The notes below the pieces were generated by a model, which did no database searches, was not told the DNA's origin, and was given only the letters and a program-made list of their open reading frames with translations. A DNA stretch of 64,000 bases from Candidatus Jettenia sp. (GTDB lineage: Bacteria > Planctomycetota > Brocadiia > Brocadiales > Brocadiaceae), in assembly GCA_021650895.1 (NCBI GenBank), contig CP091278.1, positions 2,881,659-2,945,658 of the forward strand, in the 5' to 3' direction. The translations under genes and the position numbers were made by a program. Positions 45,714 to 53,940 of the stretch are shown here, piece after piece (positions within the stretch are counted from its first letter, which is position 1; the number at the start of each line of letters is the position of its first letter).

Positions 45714-47459
45714 TTATTGAACATCCACAGTATTCGATTCTTCTTTCGGTATATCTTTAGTCCCGCTATGAGATTGTTGTGAATCCTTACTCGAAGATGA
45801 TTGAAATTTTTCTTCTGCATCAGAGAGCTTCTTAATACTAAGCCCAATTTTTCTTGCCTCAGGCTCGATACGGATAACACGGACTTCCAATTCATCACCA
45901 ATGTTGACTATATCAGCAGGATTGCTGATCTTTTCGTTGGAAAATTCTGAAATATGCAACAGGCCTTCAATCCCTTTACCGAGTTCTAAAAATGCTCCAA
46001 AGTTTGTAAGTTTAGTCACTTTACCTTTCACGACATCACCAACCTTGAATCGTTCAGGAATCTCTTTTGTCCATGGATCATCGGAAAGTTGCTTTAAACC
46101 TAATGCAACTCTCTTTTTTTCCCGGTCAACAGAGAGTACCACGGCCTCGACCTTATCACCCTTCTTTACGATTTCAGAAGGATGGCCAACTTTCTTTGCC
46201 CAAGACATATCAGAAATATGAAGTAATCCGTCCACACCCTCTTCAATCTCAATAAATGCACCGTAGTTGGTTAAATTACGGACACGCCCCTTAATCTTCG
46301 TACCTGCCGGATATTTCTCTTCGATAACCGTCCAGGGGTTCACTTCTGTCTGTTTCATACTAAGGGAGATTTCTTCTTTCTCTCTGTCGATTTTAAGGAC
46401 AACAACCTCTACCATATCCCCAATAGCTACCATTTCCGAAGGATGGTTGATACGTCGGGTCCAAGACATCTCGGATATATGAACAAGGCCTTCAATGCCT
46501 GTTTCCAGTTTTACAAAAGCGCCATATGACATGATATTAACAACCTGACCTTTTACTCGGGAGCTTACGGGATATTTTTCTTCTATGTGCATCCAAGGGT
46601 TTTCTGACTTTTGTTTCAGTCCGAGAGCAACTTTTTCTTTTTCCTTATCGACATCAAGTATCTTCACCTCAACTTCATCATCAATAGCCAGCATTTCGGA
46701 AGGGTGACTTATTCTGCCCCAACTCATATCAGTAATATGGAGAAGTCCATCCAACCCGCCGAGGTCAATAAAGGCGCCGAAGTCAGCTATATTTTTAACG
46801 ACTCCTTTCCTAACCTGTCCAGCCTCAATTTCTGCTAACAATTCTTTTTTCTTCTTGTCGCGTTCCTCTTCAATCAATTTTCTTCTGGAAACAACAATAT
46901 TTTGTCTCGATTCATCAATTTTAAGGATTTTACAGGTAACTTCTTTTCCAATGTATTGTGCAATATCACCAGGCGGTTTTACATCGATCTGGGAAGCCGG
47001 TAAGAATATAGGCACACCCATATCTACCAGCAAGCCACCTTTAATTTTTCTTGTAACTCGCCCAGTTATAATATCGCCTTCTTTATATTTAGCGATAACT
47101 CTTTCCCAACCACGTATGCGATTGGCTTTTCGTTTGGATAATTTAATAAGCCCCGAATCATCTTCTACTGCTTCTAATAAAACTTCTACCTCTTCACCAA
47201 TTTTTATTTCGGAAGGATCGTCAAATTCAAATTTGGGTACCATACCTTCAGATTTATATCCACAATCTACGATAACATTATCTCCAAGAACACTAAGGAT
47301 GCGCCCTTTCAAGACTGTTCCTACTTCAAAATCCTGAATAGAGTCATAATATGTGGATTCCATCTTCTTCTTGGTATCCTCATTTTCCATAATAGCTGCA
47401 ACTTCTTTTTCAATATCCTCTAAATTTACATTGTATTCTTTTAAAATATCACGATCCAT
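45714..47459 (-). CDS. rpsA: 30S ribosomal protein S1
   Basis: 581 residues from ATG 47459, with six S1 (OB-fold) RNA-binding domains, for example GQVVNIMSYGAFVKLETGIE and GKVTKLTNFGAFLELGKGIE, each ending in an HISDMSW-like motif. The first two are the diverged ribosome-binding type. S1 binds mRNA and aids initiation on structured leaders. An in-frame ATG at 47489 would add ten residues; I prefer 47459 because family N-termini are short and a CGGAG sequence lies upstream, though at long spacing. The C-terminal tail is acidic and serine-rich. Like many bacteria, it follows cmk on the same strand. Confidence 0.94.
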   Translation of the reverse strand: MDRDILKEYNVNLEDIEKEVAAIMENEDTKKKMESTYYDSIQDFEVGTVLKGRILSVLGDNVIVDCGYKSEGMVPKFEFDDPSEIKIGEEVEVLLEAVEDDSGLIKLSKRKANRIRGWERVIAKYKEGDIITGRVTRKIKGGLLVDMGVPIFLPASQIDVKPPGDIAQYIGKEVTCKILKIDESRQNIVVSRRKLIEEERDKKKKELLAEIEAGQVRKGVVKNIADFGAFIDLGGLDGLLHITDMSWGRISHPSEMLAIDDEVEVKILDVDKEKEKVALGLKQKSENPWMHIEEKYPVSSRVKGQVVNIMSYGAFVKLETGIEGLVHISEMSWTRRINHPSEMVAIGDMVEVVVLKIDREKEEISLSMKQTEVNPWTVIEEKYPAGTKIKGRVRNLTNYGAFIEIEEGVDGLLHISDMSWAKKVGHPSEIVKKGDKVEAVVLSVDREKKRVALGLKQLSDDPWTKEIPERFKVGDVVKGKVTKLTNFGAFLELGKGIEGLLHISEFSNEKISNPADIVNIGDELEVRVIRIEPEARKIGLSIKKLSDAEEKFQSSSSKDSQQSHSGTKDIPKEESNTVDVQ

Positions 47460-47543
47460 AATTTGATAAATTCTCCGAAATAAAACCATAAAAACAAAAA
47501 AATTTTTATGAAATAAAGTACATTCTATAAAGACAAAAAAATC

Positions 47544-48209
47544 TTATTTTTTTACAACAGATTCAATTTCTTTCAATATCATAGTGAATACTTCTTCAAT
47601 GGTCAAACGCGTAGTATTAATATAAACTGCGTCGATTCCTTTTGTGAGGGGAGAATCAATTCTTGTTGTATCGAGCTTGTCACGTATTTCTATGTCTTTT
47701 ACAACATCGTCATAAGAGACTTTTCCATTTGAGGGTTTAAACTCCACATAACGCCTTTTTGCACGTTCTTCAATATCCGCATCGAGAAAAAACTTCTTTT
47801 CTGCCTGCGGAAATACAACGGTTCCCATATCTCTTCCCTCAGCAACAACATTTCCTTTTGCTGCAAGTTCTTGTTGAAATCTTACCATCCGTTGACGGAT
47901 ACCGGATTTATTCGAAATATAATGAATATTATTGGTAACAGAAGGCAAACGGATTTCCCTTGTGACGTTAATCCCGTCTACACAGATATGCAAACTTTCA
48001 TCCTTACATTGGAATTCGATGATAGTTTGATCTAAAAGGTGGCATAAAGCATCTTCATCTTCAAGATTCGCACTGAGTTGCATTGCCTTCCAGGTAAATG
48101 CCCGATACATTGCGCCTGTATCAAGATATTTAAAACCCAGCCGTTTTGCCAGCATTTTAGCAATAGTACTTTTCCCGGACCCTGCAGGACCATCAATCGC
48201 TATTATCAA
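47544..48209 (-). CDS. cmk: Cytidylate kinase
   Basis: 221 residues. It phosphorylates CMP and dCMP with ATP. The P-loop is IAIDGPAGSGKSTIAKMLAK (residues 2-21), followed by the substrate-binding segment YLDTGAMYRAFTWKA, and later VVAEGRDMGTVVFP and the LID region DADIEERAKRRYVEF, all typical. The C-terminus has RDKLDTTRIDSPLTK. It heads the minus-strand block that continues with rpsA 55 bases downstream. The cmk-rpsA pairing is common across bacteria. Confidence 0.96.
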   Translation of the reverse strand: MIIAIDGPAGSGKSTIAKMLAKRLGFKYLDTGAMYRAFTWKAMQLSANLEDEDALCHLLDQTIIEFQCKDESLHICVDGINVTREIRLPSVTNNIHYISNKSGIRQRMVRFQQELAAKGNVVAEGRDMGTVVFPQAEKKFFLDADIEERAKRRYVEFKPSNGKVSYDDVVKDIEIRDKLDTTRIDSPLTKGIDAVYINTTRLTIEEVFTMILKEIESVVKK

Positions 48210-48312
48210 TGATAAAAACTCCTTTTATATCTTCCTGTAATAGCGCCGTATTAAATGTGTTGCAAAGTGTAAAATATACTACATAGAGCATTTTATTGCA
48301 AGTATTTTTTAT

Positions 48313-50604
48313 TCAGCTTAATCCGCTTCGTTTCCTTATCCACCATTCTGTTGAAACGATAGTGAGTATCATCATAAAAATATACCAGTTATCCCACAAT
48401 GATATTTGCCGTTTGCCTACAAGTTTTATTATAGAGGGATTTTCAAGAGAAAATGCGTCTTCAATATTTTTTACCGGAAGATCGAAATGCTTTCCCCCGG
48501 AAATCTCAGCTAGCCTGGCAAGTATATCCCTCCGGATAGATGGATCTTTAAATTCCTTATTTTCTAATGCAATTTTAAAAACGGTGTAATCCTGCCCGAT
48601 TTCATCATTTTCCTTCTTTGCTGTTGCCTTCGCAATATAATATCCTTCTCTATCGTGTTTCATGGTAAATTTATACTGGCCGTCATTGCCAGTAACCCCA
48701 CGGGTGGAGTGTATGCTTTTCCCTGAAAATTCATTGGTAATATCGATATCTAAGGGCACACCTTCCAGAGGTTGGTAATTTCTGCCCAATACTTCAATCT
48801 TAATTTGTACTTCTTCATTCGGCAAAAAAGTTTCTTTATTTACCGTTAAACGGACAGGATTCAGGGTAGGATCTTTGATAAGCCATTTTATGGTATTTTG
48901 CCAAAATTTTATGTAATGCCTGTTGCTCCCACCTTTCCCAACAGAGAGGAAACCCCATCGCCATAGAGAATCGGTTGTAATAGCCATACATCGGCCAAGT
49001 CCCACATCCTGAACTGAAATGAGAGGGGGATCTCCGTTTACCGGATAGGTTGCCAAGGGTATGGCTGTCGTTTTTAGCTGGGTAGCCACATTGCACCCAT
49101 CTAATTCGGGAAGATCTTTCCAAACAGCAACGTTTCTATCGGTATTTTCATCGAGCATGGTTATGGGATGCTTTAGACCATCATCGGTCAGCACCGCCTT
49201 TAATCGGGATGTATCGATAGTATCTTTTTCCGCATTAAGCTTTATGGGAAGAATTTCCTCAATGGCCGTACCATCATAACCGCCTTGTGAAAATGAGATA
49301 TCACCACCAATCATCAGAAAACCTCCGCCCTGATCTATCACAAATTTTTGCAGGTTATTCAGATAATGTGAGAACCGGAAGAATGATGTATCATAGGGAC
49401 GGTAATCAAAATTTTGAAAAATAACCAAGTCGAAACTGCTCAGTGCCTGAGTAAATAACTCATCCACGGGAAAAGGGATAAGGCTTAATTCTTCATTTCT
49501 TGCCTCAGAAAGGTCAGTTGGCGTCCGTAAAATAAAAAATGATATAAGATCGACATTCGGATCGCTTTTTAACACACGTCTCAAAAAGCGCTCATCCCAG
49601 GATGGACGTCCACAGACATGCATAACCCTGATTTTATCACGTACTATTTTTACCAGGAAGCTCACCTGATTATTTTCTACAATTGCCTCGTGGGGTTGGA
49701 CAGGCAGAGCTATCGTATAGAGGAATATCCCCGTCTTGTAAGGAGTAAATGAAAGCTCTATATGGAGTTCATTTTCATTCTTAACCTCCAGGACTTTTGA
49801 AGAAATAATATCGTTGCCTTGCTTTAAGGTAATGGGAAGCTTGAGATCCTTGTATCCAAAAATCCTGATAACGACATCTGCCTTCCACAGACTTCTTATA
49901 AAAGTAAAACTATCGTAGGAGATATTACTAATAGCAATATCTTTGGCTTCCATATTGCCTGCTGGGGAAAATGTAAAAAGCGGGGCAGAAAGATCCTTGG
50001 CAAGATTCCCAAGAATATCGGGTTTATTTACCGTTGAAGGGAGTTCAACGGTATCTGCGCCATCCGAAAAAACCAAATAGCCCTTAACTGATTTACCCTC
50101 GTAGCGCTTCTTAACAAGTTTGAGTATTTGAGCAATATCGGTATTTGTGCCATCGAGGGCAATGCCTTTTTCAATATCATAAGGGGATATCTCTTTGATA
50201 CTATCGGAGAAGGTTAAGTAATCAACATCGAAATTATCATGTAATTCCCTGAGAAAAGATGCATTGTCTTTGAAAAAATTCTCAACAAGCTGAAATCGGG
50301 TAATACCAGTGTCACCGCCTTTCAGGGTCATGCTCTTTGAATTATCTAACAGGCATACAACCTTGTTTTTTAACCTGACAACCTCTTTCTGCTCTATTTG
50401 CGGCTGAAAAAGGAGGATTAGAATGAGCGCTATAACAAAGAGCCGAAGCGTGAGAAGCAACCATCGTTTGGTAACAGGATAGACAGTTCTGATGCTAATC
50501 CAGGAAAAATAGAGCGCCACAACTGCTAAAAACAGTATCAGTACCCGTAAACCGTTGCTTTCAACACCGACAAAACTAAGATTCCATTGGGTAAAATTTT
50601 CCAT
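48313..50604 (-). CDS. Membrane protein with VWA-like and glutamine-amidotransferase-like domains
   Basis: 763 residues. Two N-terminal TM helices (about 16-34 and 48-66, VLILFLAVVALYFSWISI and LLTLRLFVIALILILLF) precede a VWA-type domain (CLLDNSKSMTL, YLVFSDGADTVELP). Further on is a class I glutamine-amidotransferase-like fold without obvious catalytic cysteine (DQGGGFLMIGGDISFSQGGY) and a beta-rich region (EEVQIKIEVLGRNYQPLEGV). A last helix (YIFMMILTIVSTEWWI) lies near the C-terminus. Such proteins are found with MoxR ATPases, DUF58 proteins and DUF4159 proteins in envelope-linked clusters. Here a DUF4159 gene lies directly upstream. The role is unknown; most of the protein should lie outside the cytosol. 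Confidence 0.8.
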   Translation of the reverse strand: MENFTQWNLSFVGVESNGLRVLILFLAVVALYFSWISIRTVYPVTKRWLLLTLRLFVIALILILLFQPQIEQKEVVRLKNKVVCLLDNSKSMTLKGGDTGITRFQLVENFFKDNASFLRELHDNFDVDYLTFSDSIKEISPYDIEKGIALDGTNTDIAQILKLVKKRYEGKSVKGYLVFSDGADTVELPSTVNKPDILGNLAKDLSAPLFTFSPAGNMEAKDIAISNISYDSFTFIRSLWKADVVIRIFGYKDLKLPITLKQGNDIISSKVLEVKNENELHIELSFTPYKTGIFLYTIALPVQPHEAIVENNQVSFLVKIVRDKIRVMHVCGRPSWDERFLRRVLKSDPNVDLISFFILRTPTDLSEARNEELSLIPFPVDELFTQALSSFDLVIFQNFDYRPYDTSFFRFSHYLNNLQKFVIDQGGGFLMIGGDISFSQGGYDGTAIEEILPIKLNAEKDTIDTSRLKAVLTDDGLKHPITMLDENTDRNVAVWKDLPELDGCNVATQLKTTAIPLATYPVNGDPPLISVQDVGLGRCMAITTDSLWRWGFLSVGKGGSNRHYIKFWQNTIKWLIKDPTLNPVRLTVNKETFLPNEEVQIKIEVLGRNYQPLEGVPLDIDITNEFSGKSIHSTRGVTGNDGQYKFTMKHDREGYYIAKATAKKENDEIGQDYTVFKIALENKEFKDPSIRRDILARLAEISGGKHFDLPVKNIEDAFSLENPSIIKLVGKRQISLWDNWYIFMMILTIVSTEWWIRKRSGLS

Positions 50605-50697
50605 ATTCTTTTTATTATTTTGAGACAGTGATGAACAGGATCAATAAAGATCTTTTTGGTATCCTGTTTATCCTGTCTTATTATTTCCTCGTAAAAA

Positions 50698-51483
50698 TCA
50701 CATCTGCCGCCTCAGGATAAAGGGAAGATGTACCTGATCTTGCTTATAGTTGCCGGTAAGGGTGTACATGATAATATTTACACCCAGGCGAAATGCCATA
50801 GATCGCTGTGTTTCACCACCCGGTATCACCTCATACTCCCAGTTTCCCAATGGATCTTTTGCCCATGCCCCTGCCAGATCATTTTGAGAATACATGATAA
50901 CGGTTCGATTCCCTATCGTTATACCCTCTAAAAAGGATTTTTCCATAATCCTTCCATATGCTTGATTTAGTAAATAGAAAGATTTGAAGACTGTATGATC
51001 TGAAGGCAGTTTTTCTAACGGTTTATTGGGAAATAATCTCTTAATCTCACGCCGGATAGATTTATCGAAGCCAAAATCATTCTTTCCGATACAGTCATCA
51101 ATGAAAAGTGTACCTCCGAACTCCAGATGTAATTTCAGATTGCTGATCTCTTTCTCGCTCAGTGGCGGAAACTCCTGATCACCTGATATATAAAGGAATG
51201 GATATTCAAAGAGATTGCTGTTATCGAGGCGGAGGGAAACAGTTTCAATGCGCGCCTCAACACTCGTTCGCTTAATAAGCTCCCACATAAGGCGTTTTCC
51301 ACCATTTGGCCGAGGATTCCAATTCCCACCATGATATTCTACCTGGGCAAAGGTGAATTTTGAAACCTCCCCCATGGCGAAGATATGTGAGGGTAAAAAA
51401 AGGTTAAGTATGTTTGTGAAGACAAAAAACGCCACAAAAAATACTGTAGTAAAAATTAGGTGATGACTTTTATAGGTATTCAT
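50698..51483 (-). CDS. DUF4159 domain-containing exported protein
   Basis: 261 residues with an N-terminal signal segment (LIFTTVFFVAFFVFTNILNL, about 9-28). The domain begins KFTFAQVEYHGGNWNPRPNG and includes the FLYISGDQEFPPLSEKEISN strand-loop, FGGTLFIDDCIG, DHTVFKSFYLL and AFRLGVNIIMYTLTGNYKQD, all typical of DUF4159, which has a glutamine-amidotransferase-like fold. Its biochemical role is unknown. It precedes the VWA-like membrane protein on the same strand (93-base gap holding a GACAGGATAAACAGGATAC-type repeat), a pairing often seen in planctomycetes and other bacteria, so the two probably form one envelope system. Confidence 0.88.
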   Translation of the reverse strand: MNTYKSHHLIFTTVFFVAFFVFTNILNLFLPSHIFAMGEVSKFTFAQVEYHGGNWNPRPNGGKRLMWELIKRTSVEARIETVSLRLDNSNLFEYPFLYISGDQEFPPLSEKEISNLKLHLEFGGTLFIDDCIGKNDFGFDKSIRREIKRLFPNKPLEKLPSDHTVFKSFYLLNQAYGRIMEKSFLEGITIGNRTVIMYSQNDLAGAWAKDPLGNWEYEVIPGGETQRSMAFRLGVNIIMYTLTGNYKQDQVHLPFILRRQM

Positions 51484-51495
51484 ATCCCATCTTGG

Positions 51496-52047
51496 TTAAT
51501 ATCTAGGAATCATTTTCAGTTTTTCGAGAAATGCCTCTGCCACACGATGCGATTTTATTAAAACAGATGCCTCATGATTCTTTTTTAATGCGCTATACGT
51601 CCAATTCGTACTACCCAGAATAGTAATATAGCCATCTATAACGAGTATTTTGCTATGAGTAACGCAATCCTTACTATCATAATACACAGGAACCCCATTT
51701 TTCTTAAGCAACTCATATGCCTTACGGCTTTTACTTTCAATTTCTTTACCCTTTTTGCCCTTTTTCCAAAAGGTAATATTTTGATCAAAGATGACGGTTA
51801 CGACTACGCCACGCCGATGCGCATTAATAAGATCATTGACCAAGTTATATTCGTAACCATGATTATATTTCGGATCGATGTCGGCAATATACATGATGCA
51901 AAAAACAGATTTCTTTGCGGTAATCAATGATTGGTGTGCCTGCGGATAGTATTCACCATCTATGAGAGGCACAACATCATCGGCAGGTAAACCAAAGGCG
52001 CAAGATGAATAAAAAACACAAACAACCAAAATAATGAAAAACTTCAT
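51496..52047 (-). CDS. Exported phospholipase D-like nuclease-family protein
   Basis: 183 residues with a signal peptide (FFIILVVCVFYSSCAFG, cleavage near residue 19). One PLD-type HKD motif is present: THSKILVIDGYITILGSTNW (HxKx4D with GSTN). Single-motif PLD proteins, such as the Nuc endonuclease of plasmid pKM101, act as dimers and cut nucleic acids; others act on lipids. The N-terminal part has YPQAHQSLITAKKSVFCIMY, fitting the fold. Its start overlaps the mtaB stop by four bases (ATGA), so the two are translationally coupled although one is a tRNA enzyme and the other is exported; this is probably an operon accident. Confidence 0.88.
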   Translation of the reverse strand: MKFFIILVVCVFYSSCAFGLPADDVVPLIDGEYYPQAHQSLITAKKSVFCIMYIADIDPKYNHGYEYNLVNDLINAHRRGVVVTVIFDQNITFWKKGKKGKEIESKSRKAYELLKKNGVPVYYDSKDCVTHSKILVIDGYITILGSTNWTYSALKKNHEASVLIKSHRVAEAFLEKLKMIPRY

Positions 52048-53492
52048 AGCAAGGTTCCGATTGCAAAGGAAGGGGTAATGTCTTCTATTTGTACAGGAGC
52101 AATGGTATTTTTTATCGTATCCGGACCATCAAAGAAGACCTTAATATACCGCTCTGAGTAACCGCATAATTTTTTTGTTTTCAGATCCCTTTCTACTTCC
52201 ACAAGCACCTCTGCAGGTCTGCCTAATGTTAAGAATTTTCTCTTATAAGCAAAGGCCAGGGCATTTGCTGTATCCTCAAGCAGTACCTTTCTGTGCCTGA
52301 TAATTTCAGGATGGCAATGATCGGGCATTTTTGCTGCCGGTGTACCCTTTCTTTCACTAAAAGGAAATATATGTATACGGCTGAAACCAGCTTGTTTACA
52401 GAGGTCGATAGTACTTTCAAAATGCGCATCCTTTTCTCCCGGAAAGCCCACCATAACATCTGTGGTAAATGATGGTAAGTCAATTTTTGAGCGAATTTGT
52501 CCTAACGTTTCTAAATAGTGCGATGCAGTATATCTTCTATTCATCCTCTTCAGAATAAAATCGTCACCACTTTGCAAGGGAATATGAAAGTGGGGACAGA
52601 GCTTTTTTGAACATGCAAAAAGGTCAATAAGACTATGGGATATCTCATTTACCTCAAGGGAACTTAACCGAAGTCTCTCCAGTCCCGATAGATTACAGAG
52701 CATGGAAATAACATCCAATAAACGGTAGTTTTCCCTTGATTCCCTGCCATATGCCCCCAAATGAATACCCGTTAGCACGATCTCTTTGTAACCATTACCA
52801 ATTAAACGCTCCGCCTCTTCTTTGATATCCTGTGGCCTCCGGCTCTTGATACCTCCACGGACGTAAGGGATGATGCAGTATGAGCAGTACATATCACATC
52901 CATCTTCAATTTTCAGAAATCCCTTCGTGTGTCCTTCGAAATGACTTATCTTTAGATTATAAATAGAATCTTCTGCTGGCTCCGTGGCAAGCTTCTCTTC
53001 ATTTCCATTACCGCTTCCATGAAGGGAGGGAAAAATTGCCATTCCATCCGGTTCTCCTCTCCTGAATGAAGAGCGTGTAAGGGAAGAGGTATTTTTATTG
53101 TTATAAAAACCTCTGAAAGGCATAGTAGTTTCCCGGCTAGGGAAACTACGCATCGTGTCCTTGCTTATAATCTCTGCCAGGCGAGCTTCTTCAGATTTGG
53201 TAATTACGTAGTCTACCCCTTCCATCCTTTTTATCGCCTCAGCATCCGCCTCTGCATAGCAACCGGTAACAACAATAGTCGCACCAGGACTTTTTCGCCT
53301 GACCTTTTTAATATATTGACGTGATTTTTCGTCGCTCATTGAAGTAACCGTGCAGGTATTGATTACATAAAGATCGGCAGCGTGTTCAGGATCCGTTTCT
53401 ACAAACCCCCTGGCAATAAGGGATTCCCGAATAGCCTGAGTCTCATATTGGTTAACTTTACAACCAAGCGTAATAAAGGCACATGTCTTCAT
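52044..53492 (-). CDS. mtaB: tRNA (t6A37) methylthiotransferase MtaB with a repeat-derived insertion
   Basis: 482 residues. A radical SAM methylthiotransferase that converts t6A37 to ms2t6A37 in tRNAs. The N-terminal UPF0004 domain starts CAFITLGCKVNQYETQAIRE, with further cluster cysteines in NTCTVTSMSD and TGCYAEADAE. The radical SAM motif is CDMYCSYCIIPYVRG, and a TRAM-like C-terminus follows. Between the UPF0004 and SAM domains lie about 60 extra residues rich in S, R, G and N (about 117-180, for example SSFRRGEPDGMAIFPSLHG) whose DNA is made of palindromes. The protein is therefore longer than the usual 430. The frame is intact across the insert. Confidence 0.92.
   Translation of the reverse strand: MKTCAFITLGCKVNQYETQAIRESLIARGFVETDPEHAADLYVINTCTVTSMSDEKSRQYIKKVRRKSPGATIVVTGCYAEADAEAIKRMEGVDYVITKSEEARLAEIISKDTMRSFPSRETTMPFRGFYNNKNTSSLTRSSFRRGEPDGMAIFPSLHGSGNGNEEKLATEPAEDSIYNLKISHFEGHTKGFLKIEDGCDMYCSYCIIPYVRGGIKSRRPQDIKEEAERLIGNGYKEIVLTGIHLGAYGRESRENYRLLDVISMLCNLSGLERLRLSSLEVNEISHSLIDLFACSKKLCPHFHIPLQSGDDFILKRMNRRYTASHYLETLGQIRSKIDLPSFTTDVMVGFPGEKDAHFESTIDLCKQAGFSRIHIFPFSERKGTPAAKMPDHCHPEIIRHRKVLLEDTANALAFAYKRKFLTLGRPAEVLVEVERDLKTKKLCGYSERYIKVFFDGPDTIKNTIAPVQIEDITPSFAIGTLL
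53085..53149. repeat. Palindromes within the mtaB insertion
   Basis: GTAGTTTCCC (53125-53134) pairs perfectly with GGGAAACTAC (53140-53149) around a 5-base loop. Just left, AGAGGTATTTTTAT (from 53085) pairs with ATAAAAACCTCT with a two-base bulge. Both lie in coding sequence for the extra segment of MtaB. Confidence 0.65.
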
Positions 53493-53940
53493 GGTTTGAC
53501 AGGATAAAAAAGCCGATTAAACGGCTTAATCTGCTTGAACGGCTTTGAACGGCTTAACTGGTTCCCGCTAATATTAACTTGACAAAAAATGTCGCCTCTG
53601 TACACTACGGATTATCAATGAGATAGCAAGAGAACCATCGTAATCACAGAGCCGCAAACAAAAAGGAAATACATATCTAAATTTATGCATAGGAATTTCA
53701 AACTAATTCTGTAGTAGCAAGGCGCGCCTTGCCACTGTTATAAAAGTTACGTAGGGCAACCCTTTAGGGTTGCTCTCCCCGTATGCACGTTCATACGGGG
53801 AAGCAAGGCTAAAGCCTTGCCCTACAGTTTAATAGAAAACAAAAGTTGCCAAAGGCCTAATTAAATAATGAACGAGGTACTAAATTTAAGTACGCATGTG
53901 ATTCTATCAGACAAGACAATCTTTTTGAAGAGAAATTCAG
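53493..53940. other. Gap before ald with palindromic repeats
   Basis: No gene seen in 448 bases. It holds a perfect palindrome GCAAGGCGCGCCTTGC (53717-53732) and the best cloverleaf repeat of the window (53751-53825). Short CGGCTT-type repetition lies at 53510-53560. The ald promoter should lie after 53830. Confidence 0.6.
53751..53825. repeat. Complete three-armed cloverleaf palindromic repeat
   Basis: Outer stem GTAGGGC (53751-53757) with GCCCTAC (53819-53825). Inside are three perfect hairpins in a row: GCAACCC/GGGTTGC with loop TTTA, CCCCGTATG/CATACGGGG with loop CACGTT, and GCAAGGC/GCCTTGC with loop TAAA. It is related to the copies at 24362 and 29312 and to partial ones at 22405 and about 10183. 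It carries no tRNA features. Confidence 0.8.

Noticed and set aside
45656-45901. 81-residue minus-strand frame spanning the rpsA end and sigma start
   Set aside because: Overlaps rpsA in another frame; its only interest is that its internal ATG at 45700 would start the sigma factor if one base were added.
53751-53825. Possible tRNA because of its cloverleaf folding
   Set aside because: The arm lengths, the four-base TTTA/TAAA loops and the lack of anticodon loop, T-loop and CCA-type acceptor do not fit a tRNA; related copies occur several times in gaps.
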